Below are positions 34,902 through 42,574 of a stretch of DNA of 64,000 nucleotides, piece after piece (the stretch's first letter is position 1; each line of letters begins with the position of its first letter). Source of the stretch: [Clostridium] viride DSM 6836. Its GTDB lineage: Bacteria; Bacillota; Clostridia; Oscillospirales; Oscillospiraceae. The stretch covers positions 186,001 to 250,000 of the forward strand of contig KK211198.1 of NCBI GenBank assembly GCA_000620945.1, read 5' to 3'. The notes below the pieces were generated by a model. It was not told the DNA's origin and ran no database searches. It saw only the letters and a program-made list of their open reading frames with translations. A program made the position numbers and the translations under genes.

Positions 34902-35746
34902 TGCATCTCCTCCTTCGGAAGGTGGGGCATCTCTTCCCCATCTCGAAGTGCTTGGAGCAATTCGCTCACGGTCTTCCCAAGAATGGGAGGCCTTAGGTTC
35001 GGGGCGATCTCATGAAGGGGGCGCAACACAAAGCTTCGCAGGTGCATTTGGGGATGCGGGATGGTCAATTCCTTGGTCTCCATCACTTGATTGCCATAGA
35101 GCAGGATATCAACGTCTAGGGTGCGCTCGCCCCAATGGCGAGTCTTCTTGCGGCCGGCCCTTGATTCAAGTGTTTGGCAAAAGGCCAAAAGCTGCCTAGG
35201 CGTATAAATGGTTTCGACCTTCATCACACCGTTGAGGAAATCGGGTTGGTCGGTGATGCCATATGGTTTCGTTTCCAGATAGGTTGATTGTGCCAAGAGC
35301 TTCATCTGTGGATCTGTTTCGATCGCTTCACAAACGGAATTCAGATAACATTCCCGATCTCCTAAATTAGAGCCAATGGCAAGATAACAGACCGTTCTAC
35401 CTCTGTTAACCGTAATGGAAACATCAGAAAAATGCAGGGGAATCGGTGCATTCGGCTTATGGAGGGTAAGGCTCAGCTCCTGAATCAGCGGATAGGCGCA
35501 CAGAAGATGCGTCGCCAGTTCATTGACCAAGGTTTCTATCAAACGATAGGTTTTTCCCTGACAAAAGGTGACAATGTCCTGCGCGAACTCACCATAATGA
35601 ACGGTACGTTCAATCACATCCCCACAATGGGACGTATCCAAAGAAAAGCTTGCGTCCACAATAAAACGCTGCCCCTGCTGCTGTTCACTCTCTAACACCC
35701 CATGATTCGCCCAAAAGGCAATGCCGCTTACTTGAATCTTGTCCAT
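34898..35746 (-). CDS. folBK: Fused dihydroneopterin aldolase and HPPK (FolB-FolK)
   Basis: One polypeptide of 282 residues combines two consecutive folate enzymes. Residues about 1-120 are FolB, which cleaves dihydroneopterin (SGIAFWANHGVLESEQQQGQRFIVDASFSLD, YGEFAQDIV, RLIETLVNELA). Residues about 121-282 are FolK, which pyrophosphorylates hydroxymethyldihydropterin (CYLAIGSNLGDRECYL, TKPYGITDQPDFLNGV, HWGERTLDVDILLYG, IPHPQMHLRSFVLRPL). The ATG at 35746 has GAGGAA upstream; longer readings overlap folP and lack similarity. The start overlaps the folP end by 19 bases. Confidence 0.93.
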   Translation of the reverse strand: MDKIQVSGIAFWANHGVLESEQQQGQRFIVDASFSLDTSHCGDVIERTVHYGEFAQDIVTFCQGKTYRLIETLVNELATHLLCAYPLIQELSLTLHKPNAPIPLHFSDVSITVNRGRTVCYLAIGSNLGDRECYLNSVCEAIETDPQMKLLAQSTYLETKPYGITDQPDFLNGVMKVETIYTPRQLLAFCQTLESRAGRKKTRHWGERTLDVDILLYGNQVMETKELTIPHPQMHLRSFVLRPLHEIAPNLRPPILGKTVSELLQALRDGEEMPHLPKEEMQ

Positions 35747-36552
35747 ATTGATTCCTCTAAGATTGATTTCGTCATCCGAATGACTTCCCCGTTTTCGAAA
35801 ACATCGTGAACGCGAAGGAAGCTTGCCCCTTTCATCACGCCAACCGCCGTAGTGGCTAGGGTTCCCAACAGTCGATCCTGCACTTCTCGATTCAGCACGT
35901 TTCCAATGACTGATTTTCGAGACACTGCCACCATTACCGGACACCCTAAACTCCTCAGCTGATCCGTACGATTGATCACGGTTAAATTCTCCTCGGTATT
36001 CTTCTGAAACCCCACGCCCCCATCCAGGATAATCTTCTCTTTCGAAATGCCCGCTTCCTCCGCAATGTGCAAGGTTTCTTTCAGATCCAGAAGAAGGTCA
36101 TCCCAAAATGAAGTGTAGTCAGGGGCTCGACGATTATGCATCAGACAGCAAGGCAGCCCGGAATCCGCAATCACCTTTGCCATGTTGGGATCCATTTTTA
36201 GTCCCCACACATCGTTAATCAGGTCAATCTGATGAAGATTTGCTGCAATCACCGAACTCTTATAGCTATCCAAGGAGAGGGGGATCGAAACGTGTTTCCG
36301 GAGGGCTTCTAACACCGGTGCCACACGGTCAATCTCTTCCTGATCGGATATTTTGACATGGTTCGGGCGTGTGGATTCGCCACCCACATCAATGATATCG
36401 ACTCCTTGGCGAATCATCTCTTCTGCATGGAACAGCGCCCGATCCAAGTTGTCGTACCTTCCTCCGTCTGAAAAGGAATCCGGCGTTACATTGAGTATAC
36501 CCATAAGATACACACCGCGCTCGGTGTCAAAGTGTTTTCCACCTATGATCAT
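35728..36552 (-). CDS. folP: Dihydropteroate synthase
   Basis: FolP joins p-aminobenzoate to the pterin pyrophosphate made by FolK and is the sulfonamide target. The 274 residues hold GILNVTPDSFSDGG, DVGGESTRP, LSLDSYKSSV, INDVWG, LDGGVGFQKNTEENL, PVMVAVSRKSVIG and LGTLATTAVGVMKGASFLRVHDV. It overlaps the HD-domain gene by four bases. No substitutions typical of resistance can be judged without an alignment. Confidence 0.95.
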   Translation of the reverse strand: MIIGGKHFDTERGVYLMGILNVTPDSFSDGGRYDNLDRALFHAEEMIRQGVDIIDVGGESTRPNHVKISDQEEIDRVAPVLEALRKHVSIPLSLDSYKSSVIAANLHQIDLINDVWGLKMDPNMAKVIADSGLPCCLMHNRRAPDYTSFWDDLLLDLKETLHIAEEAGISKEKIILDGGVGFQKNTEENLTVINRTDQLRSLGCPVMVAVSRKSVIGNVLNREVQDRLLGTLATTAVGVMKGASFLRVHDVFENGEVIRMTKSILEESIWTRFK

Positions 36553-37025
36553 AAGACGACTCCTTGGTTTTTTTGTAGTTCAGGCCAGTAGCATTCCTGG
36601 TATGCGGGACAGAGGAAGCAATTACGACTGAGTTTATCTGCTTTTTGTAATAAGGCACTTAAGGGATCCGAGGCTTCGGCTTGGTTGTGATTGGCAATGG
36701 CTGTTACAATGTGTTCTCGTTCTTCTTCCGAGAAGGAACAATCCGTTAAAATATCCTTCGCCAAAGCCAGTCCCAATCGGGCATGATTGCCTCCTTGTTC
36801 TTCCTGGTAGGCTCGTCCAAGATCATGCAAGAGTGCCGTTGCGTAAAGCACCTCTTTCGCAATCTCGATGCCCTCTTCCCTGGCACAGAGCAGCATGATG
36901 CGAGCCACACTCAACACATGGTCGAGATTATGAAGGCAAAAGATTCGTTCCGATTCCAAGCGTTCAATCTGACGCAGCGTACTTCGAAATATTGGATGAT
37001 ATAGGATCTTGTTAACTCGTTCCAT
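36549..37025 (-). CDS. HD-domain phosphohydrolase of the folate operon
   Basis: The 158 residues carry an HD superfamily domain: HNLDHVLSVARIM (first His), ALLHDLGRAYQEE (HD pair) and NHNQAEASDP, giving a two-metal phosphohydrolase site. The C-terminus ends in a cysteine cluster, SRNCFLCPAYQECYWPEL (C-x2-C-x5-C), which could bind metal. Such a gene sits at the head of folate operons in several Clostridia, so a pterin nucleotide or other folate-pathway phosphate is a reasonable but unproven substrate. No folE is in the window. First gene of the operon after the THF riboswitch. Confidence 0.78.
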   Translation of the reverse strand: MERVNKILYHPIFRSTLRQIERLESERIFCLHNLDHVLSVARIMLLCAREEGIEIAKEVLYATALLHDLGRAYQEEQGGNHARLGLALAKDILTDCSFSEEEREHIVTAIANHNQAEASDPLSALLQKADKLSRNCFLCPAYQECYWPELQKNQGVVL

Positions 37026-37156
37026 AGGCTGCCTCTTTATAAAAATTGGGATAGATGCCTGTGCACCTACCCCGCTTACGAACCAAAAGAAGAAACAAAT
37101 TCCGAGCTTTGAACGCCTCGAAATGACCTTTTGGTGAATACATGTTACGATGGATC

Positions 37157-37257
37157 ATAACAGCGGGATGCGAGATTTATACCGCAGGCCATGCCTTTCG
37201 TTTCTTTGACAACTCCCCGTCCAAAGAACACTTAACGCACAAATCTCTACTCTGCAA
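37157..37257 (-). ncRNA. Tetrahydrofolate (THF) riboswitch of the folate operon
   Basis: Read on the - strand, this segment matches the THF-I aptamer in order: GAGTAGA, GCGTTAAGTGT, GGACGGGG-AGTTGTC, ACGAAAGGCATGGCC, TGCGGT and the closing GCATCCCGCTG. The spacing agrees with the known aptamer, including the long-range pairing segments, and it lies between a promoter and a folate operon. A decision by translation is likelier than by termination because no U-run follows. Expected effect: folates lower expression of the HD-folP-folBK-folC operon. Confidence 0.88.
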
Positions 37258-37300
37258 AAAAGAGTCTTTCCAACGCGTTTGCGGAGGAAAATTCCTTGTA

Positions 37301-37329
37301 ACTATATCACATTTCCCTTTGACTGGCAA
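37301..37329 (-). promoter_or_regulatory. Promoter of the folate operon
   Basis: On the - strand TTGCCA (37324-37329) and TATAGT (37301-37306) with a 17-base spacer, about 40 bases upstream of the THF aptamer. Confidence 0.65.
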
Positions 37330-37483
37330 TCCTTAAGTTTAGCCGATACGTGTTCGTCGTATTGTAGGTTGGATCATCTTCTGTCAGTTCAAGCAATGTG
37401 CTCAATATTTTGTCCTTATCTCGTTATTTTCGAGCTATTCAATGGTTAATTCCGCAAAAAATATTCTTTTCTTTCTCTTTCTC

Positions 37484-37512
37484 TTTACTTTTCCTCTTTT
37501 CTTTGTTACCAT
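37484..37512 (+). promoter_or_regulatory. Promoter of transporter A
   Basis: TTTACT (37484-37489) and TACCAT (37507-37512) with a 17-base spacer. The start would be near 37519, immediately before the first ANTAR hairpin, which supports this choice although the -10 is weak. Confidence 0.55.
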
Positions 37513-37523
37513 GGGTTTATTAA

Positions 37524-37571
37524 GGCGGGCAATGACGTTCGTCGGCACAAAGTGTGAGCAATGGCGTTCAC
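37524..37571 (+). promoter_or_regulatory. Tandem ANTAR-target hairpins in the transporter A leader
   Basis: Two consecutive hairpins have six-base loops with A at position 1 and G at position 4, the published recognition rule for ANTAR antiterminators. P1 pairs GGCGGGC (37524-37530) with GTTCGTC (37537-37543) around AATGAC. P2 pairs GTGAGC (37554-37559) with GTTCAC (37566-37571) around AATGGC. The linker is ten bases. P2 shares bases 37564-37571 with the 5' arm of the following terminator, so P2 and the terminator exclude each other. Binding by an ANTAR protein would stabilise P1-P2 and permit read-through. Confidence 0.85.
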
Positions 37572-37615
37572 CGATTTATAGACCTTTGGTCTACTAAATT
37601 GGTGAGCGCTTTTTT
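37564..37615 (+). terminator. Conditional terminator in the transporter A leader
   Basis: The outer arm GCGTTCACCGATTT pairs with AAATTGGTGAGCGC (two G-U pairs) and the inner TAGACC with GGTCTA around TTT, giving about 20 pairs, followed by TTTTTT. It ends 95 bases before the transporter start. Its 5' arm overlaps the second ANTAR hairpin. Confidence 0.9.
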
Positions 37616-37709
37616 GTTGTTTTTTCTAGTATGATCACTCTTTACACAGCCTAGGAAACGGGCCCCGATGTGTAAATTTTGATAAATAACAATAACGGAG
37701 GATACAAAA

Positions 37710-39197
37710 ATGCAATCACTACAAAAAAGAAGAGATGGCGAAGTCCAACCCCATATCAGTCTATTTGGCGGCCTATTTCACCTCAGACTCCCCTTTATTC
37801 ACTGGGAATGGGAATTCCCTGAAATGATCCAGGCGATCGTTGTCTTTATGACTGGGGTCGCAGGAACGGAATACCTGAAAGAAATATTTGGCTTGTCTTT
37901 CGAGCTGGCCCTCTCCATCGTTGTGGTTCACGAAGCTTTGTACTTAGTGAATAACATTTTAGGAGACCCCTTGATTGGCGGATGGATTACTCCTGCCGTC
38001 CCTCTCATCACAGCCTTCCTAGTGCAATTTGAAGGGACCGATCGCATTTATGCCCTGCTTTCCATTGAGCTTTGCCTTGGCGTGATGTACGTGTTCTTTG
38101 GCTTGACCGGGATCGCAGAAAAATTAGTCAATTTCTGCCCCATGTCCATTAAGGCCGGTATCTTGATTGGTGCAGGCTTCGCAGCGTGCATCGGAAAATA
38201 CGGCTTTTTGTCGGTTCAAAAGGGTGGCGTTGGCTTTTACGCGACTCCCATCAGCTGGACCATTGGCGTACTCCTCTCCCTCTTCCTCTTGTTCTCTTAT
38301 GGTTTTGGAGACATTAAATTCCATCATCAGAACAAGCTCATACAACTACTCAGCAAAGCCGGCTTCGTCCCTGCCATCATCGTCGCAGCCATTCTCGGCA
38401 TGGTTTTGGGGGAAATAGCCCTGCCTGACTTCTCTTCCATTGATGGAATTATCTTTAACCCGTTGCCTGGGTTGGTTTGGGTTGGCAAGAACTTTTCCAT
38501 CCTAGGCCTCGGTCTTCCTCCACTGGACATCCTCTTGCAGTCATTGCCTATGGCTATCATTGCTTACGTCATTGCCTTTGGTGACATTGTGGGCGGCACT
38601 GCCTTTTTAAATGACACGAAAAAGTATCGTTCCGATGAGCATTTGGACATTAATCCAAATCGCACCAATATTTGTTGCGGCATTCGCAACCTGATTGAAT
38701 GTTTCTTCGCACCCACCTGCACCATGTCCGGCCCCCTTTGGACCGCGATGACCGTGACCGTTGCGGAGCGTTACAAGAGCGGCAAAGAAAACATGTACTC
38801 CATCTTTGGTGGCTCCTGTACTTTTAATACCGCTAAGGTAATTTGCTGCTTAATCATTCCTCTCACGGCCATCATTAAGCCCGCCCTCCCCCTCGCGATG
38901 GCCCTGACCCTCATGATTCAAGCCTTTGGCTCTTTTTATGTTGCTTTGACCATGTGCCGCACCAACATCGAGCGCGGTGTAGCCGGAATCACCGGTGGTG
39001 CCATCGCCGCTAGTGCGAATCCCGCGTATGGCCTCCTGATGGGCATCTTACTGTATTTTGTTTGCCAGTTCATTGGAACCAGAAGCGAACAAAGAACCAA
39101 CGAAGTGGTGAAGGGTGTCACCATCACCATCCAAGAATGCGAGGCCATTAAGGAAGAATTGGAATCTACGGAAACCAAGCAAATGATTACCAAATAA
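37710..39197 (+). CDS. Polytopic transporter A (NCS2/SulP-like, substrate unknown)
   Basis: This 495-residue protein has about twelve to fourteen hydrophobic segments and belongs to the same family as the split gene at 40287. Recurrent motifs are LPFIHWEWEFPEM, GDPLIGGWITPA, PMSIKAGILIGAGFAACIGKYGF, IAFGDIVGGTAF, and NRTNICCGIRNLIECFFAPTCTMSGPLW. The overall pattern of repeated half-helices and a central GD resembles SLC23/SLC26-type (NCS2/SulP) carriers, but I do not recognise a named family with certainty. The C-terminus is a charged tail of 40 residues. GGAGG precedes the ATG. The ANTAR-type leader and a convergent ANTAR gene indicate induction by antitermination, typically for nitrogen or small-molecule uptake. 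Confidence 0.6.
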   Translation: MQSLQKRRDGEVQPHISLFGGLFHLRLPFIHWEWEFPEMIQAIVVFMTGVAGTEYLKEIFGLSFELALSIVVVHEALYLVNNILGDPLIGGWITPAVPLITAFLVQFEGTDRIYALLSIELCLGVMYVFFGLTGIAEKLVNFCPMSIKAGILIGAGFAACIGKYGFLSVQKGGVGFYATPISWTIGVLLSLFLLFSYGFGDIKFHHQNKLIQLLSKAGFVPAIIVAAILGMVLGEIALPDFSSIDGIIFNPLPGLVWVGKNFSILGLGLPPLDILLQSLPMAIIAYVIAFGDIVGGTAFLNDTKKYRSDEHLDINPNRTNICCGIRNLIECFFAPTCTMSGPLWTAMTVTVAERYKSGKENMYSIFGGSCTFNTAKVICCLIIPLTAIIKPALPLAMALTLMIQAFGSFYVALTMCRTNIERGVAGITGGAIAASANPAYGLLMGILLYFVCQFIGTRSEQRTNEVVKGVTITIQECEAIKEELESTETKQMITK

Positions 39198-39264
39198 GCT
39201 TCCTCACGCTGTTGCCTCTTTTTCTCTTGCCTCCCTTATCGTAAGATTTGTCCAAGCATCAAAC

Positions 39265-39299
39265 GGAGCAGCCCATCGGACGATCCGATGGGCTGCTCC
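39265..39299. terminator. Perfect 16-pair hairpin between transporter A and the ANTAR gene
   Basis: GGAGCAGCCCATCGGA and its exact complement enclose a three-base loop (CGA). Neither strand has a U-run after it, so it is an unusual terminator. It may stop convergent transcripts, protect 3' ends or bind protein. Confidence 0.6.
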
Positions 39300-39330
39300 A
39301 CACAATCCAATGCATGATTAATACGTGGCG

Positions 39331-39924
39331 TTACGTTTCATACATCCCAATGATTTCACTTGCTACTTTTGTTTTCTTCTCGCAGCGATCCATGGCCTTT
39401 TTTTCAATGTAATGATGTGCCGCCGCTTCACTCATATTGAGCTTGGCCACCAACACTATCTTAGCCCGGTTGATCAAGCGATCGTCTTCCAACTTCTGCT
39501 TGAGTTTATCCGCTTTGCTCTCCAGCTTTTTGATTTTTAAGCGCATGGATAGCAGCAATCGCGTGGTTTGCAGCAGCAAGCGAGGATCCATTGGTTTTTT
39601 AAAGGTCACGATGCCCAAACGCTCCGCCTGATATAAGTTCTTCTCATACAATTCTGCATTCACAAGCATAATTATACTATTATGAAAGAGCTTGTTTCTG
39701 GCCAATTCAAGGGCCAAACTCATGGCGTCCTCCGATGGCAATGGTGCATCAATTATCATTAGCTCTACATCATAATCAATAATCAACCGCTTTGCTTCCT
39801 GGATGGATTGCACGCACTGATGGTGTAAAAACCCTTCCTTTTGAAAGATATCTTTAATTTTGTCTTCAAACTTTGGAGATGTGGATAGGATCAGCAGATT
39901 CGCATCTTCATAACGATCAATCAT
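39331..39924 (-). CDS. Response regulator with ANTAR RNA-binding antiterminator domain
   Basis: The 197-residue product is an RNA-binding antiterminator. Residues about 1-115 form a receiver domain with a probable phospho-acceptor D59 (MIIDAPLPSE) and the conserved lysine-proline FKKP at 109-111; the usual N-terminal acidic pair is missing (LILSTSP). Residues 120-147 are a coiled coil, and 140-194 an ANTAR domain (EDDRLINRAKIVLVAKLNMSEAAAH, KAMDR, KVASEII). ANTAR proteins bind paired hexaloop hairpins and block terminators. GGGAGG overlaps an ATG at 39930, so the ATG at 39924 is the better start. Exactly such a target precedes transporter A. No histidine kinase is encoded nearby. Confidence 0.9.
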   Translation of the reverse strand: MIDRYEDANLLILSTSPKFEDKIKDIFQKEGFLHHQCVQSIQEAKRLIIDYDVELMIIDAPLPSEDAMSLALELARNKLFHNSIIMLVNAELYEKNLYQAERLGIVTFKKPMDPRLLLQTTRLLLSMRLKIKKLESKADKLKQKLEDDRLINRAKIVLVAKLNMSEAAAHHYIEKKAMDRCEKKTKVASEIIGMYET

Positions 39925-40053
39925 CTGCATCCTCCCATCCTTCTATCTCTTGTTAATTCAACCAAAATTAATACGAAAAATACATTTTATGAATAATCAT
40001 TCTGTAGTTTTTCATTTCACCTTTCAAAAATACGTATAGTATTCATAATAAAA

Positions 40054-40082
40054 ATTATATCGGAGATGAAATACGCTGTCAA
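40054..40082 (-). promoter_or_regulatory. Consensus promoter of the ANTAR regulator gene
   Basis: On the - strand TTGACA (40077-40082) and TATAAT (40054-40059) have exactly 17 bases between them, a perfect sigma-A promoter. Confidence 0.85.
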
Positions 40083-40181
40083 TCTTCTTATCATTTTTTT
40101 CATTTGTATATTCAACCTGATACTTGTTTATTATTTTATTTTTAACTTCATAATGTTTTATCTCATAATTTTATGCTTAAA

Positions 40182-40210
40182 TTGACGCAGCTTAATTAAC
40201 CGTCTATAAT
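40182..40210 (+). promoter_or_regulatory. Promoter of transporter B
   Basis: TTGACG (40182-40187) and TATAAT (40205-40210) with a 17-base spacer, about 75 bases upstream of the interrupted transporter gene. Confidence 0.8.
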
Positions 40211-40286
40211 TATAGTATAATCATGAGATATACTGTATGAAAAGAAGCGTTTCTCGGATGATACAAATTCGAAAGGGCGGATTGCA

Positions 40287-40943
40287 ATGACCTTATACCG
40301 CGTCAAACGGAAGACGGGAGAAGAACAACCCTACATTCCCTTGGGGCTATTTAAACTAAGACTCCCCTTTCTACACTGGGAGTGGGAAATCCCTGAAATG
40401 CTGCAAGCACTCGTTGTTTGTGTGACCGGAACCGCGGCCATTGCCTACCTGCAAGATCTGTTTGGGCTTTCGTTTGAAGTGGCTCTCTCCATAGTCATCG
40501 TGCATGAAGCCCTCTACTTAGTGAACAACCTGCTGGGTGATCCCTTAGTAGGTGGCTGGATTACCCCTGCCATCCCGCTGATCATGGTGTACTTGCTGAG
40601 TTACCAAGGACAGGATCGTATTTTTGCCTTGCTTTCCTTGGAACTTTTGCTCGCCATTCTATTCATTACCTTAGGCATCACGGGATTCGCCTCCAAACTA
40701 GTTCGATTATGTCCACGCTCTCTCAAAGCGGGCATTCTGGTGGGTTCCAGTTTTACCGCATGCTTGGGCAAGTATGGTTTTATGCCTCTTGATCGGGGGG
40801 AAGCCGGATTCTGGGCCAATCCCATTAGCTTTTCCGTTGGCGTACTGCTCACCCTTTACCTTCTCTTTTCGTATGGATTTGGAAAGCTAAAATACACCAG
40901 CACCAATTCGCTCATCAAGCTGTTGACAAAAGCTGGGTTTGTC
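40287..40943 (+). pseudogene. Transporter B, 5' part (gene split by mobile element)
   Basis: The first 219 codons of a paralogue of transporter A: HWEWEIPEMLQALVV, GDPLVGGWITPAIP, SLKAGILVGSSFTACLGKYGF and up to LIKLLTKAGFV. Transporter A continues at this point with PAIIVAAILGM. Here the reading enters foreign sequence and stops at 40967 after seven unrelated residues. The matching continuation, PALLVAGLVGM, is found at 52079. Promoter and AAAGGGCGG binding site are intact, so a truncated membrane protein may still be made. A terminator lies 38 bases downstream inside the element. Confidence 0.93.
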
Positions 40944-40945
40944 TT

Positions 40946-40964
40946 ATATAAGGTAACAATTATA
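40946..40964 (+). repeat. Left terminal inverted repeat of the element
   Basis: ATATAAGGTAACAATTATA begins two bases inside the left junction. It matches the complement of 52051-52069 at 18 of 19 positions. A related copy, AAGGTAA-N4-TATA, recurs as a direct repeat at 41038-41052, giving three copies of this heptamer pattern in all. Confidence 0.8.
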
Positions 40965-40980
40965 TAAGATATCTAAGCAA

Positions 40981-41017
40981 AAAGATGCTATATCTAACGA
41001 TATAGCATCTTTTTTTG
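40981..41017 (+). terminator. Terminator just inside the left end of the element
   Basis: AAAGATGCTATAT and ATATAGCATCTTT form a thirteen-pair stem around CTAACG-like bases, followed by a T-run. It would stop transcription entering from the transporter B promoter before the recombinase genes. Confidence 0.9.
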
Positions 41018-41086
41018 ATTGACTGCTTAATTTATCCAAGGTAATATCTATAATATATAATAAATCTTTTTGTTAAGTAGGTTGAT

Positions 41087-42574
41087 ATGAAACACGTAAA
41101 AGTAAAATCTGAAACCTATAGGGATAATTCGGCAAGGAGTATAAACCTTCCAACTCTATTGATTGAATCTAATGGCGAAGTGCAGGTGTTGGAACAACTT
41201 CACGAATATCAGTTGAAGTATACATCAAAGAGCAGGTCTTGGCATAACAAGTTGGTTCAAGCGGTAGGCTTGTTGCTTGACTACATGGAGGCTAATCAAG
41301 ACAACTATACTTCTGCTAAAGTTTTCTTTGAGATATTTACCCAATCAATTTATGAAGGAACAATCAACGAGGATGGTTTTGACCCTTCTGGTTTGTATTG
41401 GATTCCAAAGAGAACAGAAACAGCAAATATGCTCTTAACTGTATTGAATGGTTTTTCGGATTGGTTGCATGACGAATATGGGGCTGCACAGTTGAATCCT
41501 TGGCGAGAAGCAACCAGTTATGAACAGAGGCTCAACTGGATGGCTCAAATCAACAAGAGCCACCATTCCTTTCTCGGTCATTTGAATGATATTCATGAAA
41601 TGACCGAGACAGCAAAACAAGTCCGTAATGTCAAAAATCGCAGAAAACCCTATTCCGCACATGGAGGTACAAAAGCATTTCCAGAAGACCAAATCCATAA
41701 TTTGCTTTGGAACGGTTTTAAGAAAACAAGGAAGAATGCGGAGCTAAACCTCATTGACCGTTACAATTGGAGAGATATTGCCATAACAATACTCATGCAT
41801 GGTGGCGGTCTAAGACATAGTGAGGTTTTTCACTTATGGGTACAAGATGTATTTGCAGACCCAGAAGACCCTGATTTGGCTGTAGTTCGGATTTATCATC
41901 CTAGCGAAGGAAAGGCACCAGAGGATTTTAAAAACCCCAAAAATGGCAAATATGTAACCGATAGAGCGTCTTACTTATTGCTGAAATATGGTTTACTACC
42001 TCGCAACCGCTATTCAGCAGATGATAAGCGGTTTGCAGGTTGGAAGGAACCAAGACTTGACAATGACAAGGATAAATACATGCATGTTTATTGGCTCTCA
42101 AAGGAATGGGGCTATATTTTTATGTACGTTTGGAAAATGTATCTGGCTCAAAGGCTTCGTGAGGGTATTCCGAATACCCACCCCTTTGCTTTTGTGAATC
42201 ATCTCCCAAAATACAAAGGCGAAATGATCCCTCTAAGAACGCAAAAACAATCACATGCAAAGGCCGTTGAAAAGATTGGTTTGGTAGTCAGTAAAAATAA
42301 TGGCACAACAGAGCATGGACATAGACATGCTTATGGTCAACGTCTTAAAGCAGCAAATATAGAAGACAGAATTAAACAGGTGGCAATGCACCACAAGTCC
42401 ATCGAATCACAAAAAGTATATACTGAACCGACTGTCTCTGATGTCACAAATTCGCTCAATAATGCAACTGTATCTTTAGAAAATGGATTTAAACTTCCTA
42501 TAAAGACAGAAATAGATGAATGGCTCAACGAGGAAAAACAACTACAAAGACGTTATATGTTTAGAGGAAAATAA
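41087..42574 (+). CDS. gmtY: Tyrosine recombinase, GmtY-like (first gene of recombinase trio)
   Basis: This is a 495-residue tyrosine site-specific recombinase that would catalyse strand exchange at the element ends. The catalytic set is visible: R243 in GGGLRHSEVFHL, H410-x-x-R413 in EHGHRHAYGQRL, H436 in AMHHKSIESQ and the nucleophile Y445 in KVYTEP. An N-terminal SAM-like core-binding region precedes it. The size and gene order match the gamma-mobile-trio recombinase GmtY as I recall it; Tn554 TnpA is shorter (about 360). The upstream binding site is weak (AAGTAGG). Its stop codon abuts the next start. Confidence 0.75.
   Translation: MKHVKVKSETYRDNSARSINLPTLLIESNGEVQVLEQLHEYQLKYTSKSRSWHNKLVQAVGLLLDYMEANQDNYTSAKVFFEIFTQSIYEGTINEDGFDPSGLYWIPKRTETANMLLTVLNGFSDWLHDEYGAAQLNPWREATSYEQRLNWMAQINKSHHSFLGHLNDIHEMTETAKQVRNVKNRRKPYSAHGGTKAFPEDQIHNLLWNGFKKTRKNAELNLIDRYNWRDIAITILMHGGGLRHSEVFHLWVQDVFADPEDPDLAVVRIYHPSEGKAPEDFKNPKNGKYVTDRASYLLLKYGLLPRNRYSADDKRFAGWKEPRLDNDKDKYMHVYWLSKEWGYIFMYVWKMYLAQRLREGIPNTHPFAFVNHLPKYKGEMIPLRTQKQSHAKAVEKIGLVVSKNNGTTEHGHRHAYGQRLKAANIEDRIKQVAMHHKSIESQKVYTEPTVSDVTNSLNNATVSLENGFKLPIKTEIDEWLNEEKQLQRRYMFRGK

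Larger units (their letters stand above)
37026..37709. other. Divergent leader region between the folate operon and transporter A
   Basis: This 684-base gene-free stretch is almost fully accounted for by regulatory RNA. On the - strand it holds the folate promoter and THF riboswitch. On the + strand it holds the transporter A promoter, the two ANTAR hairpins and a terminator. Between the riboswitch and the HD gene (37030-37157) the - strand can pair CCAAAAG with CTTTTGG around an inner TTTCGAG/CTCGGAA arm, without a U-run, so the expression platform is unclear. Nothing was recognised in 37330-37480. Confidence 0.6.
39925..40286. other. Divergent intergenic region between the ANTAR gene and transporter B
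   Basis: The 362-base spacer is very A+T-rich and holds one strong promoter in each direction (listed). The ANTAR transcript would have a leader of about 120 bases and transporter B one of about 70. I find no hexaloop hairpin pair and no terminator in either leader, in contrast to transporter A. Confidence 0.5.

Noticed and set aside
37524..37615. Fluoride riboswitch upstream of transporter A
   Set aside because: The bases around ATGGCGTTCACC recall the fluoride aptamer at first glance, but the conserved AAACCGC and GCTGATG segments are missing. The dual hexaloop ANTAR fold explains the sequence fully.
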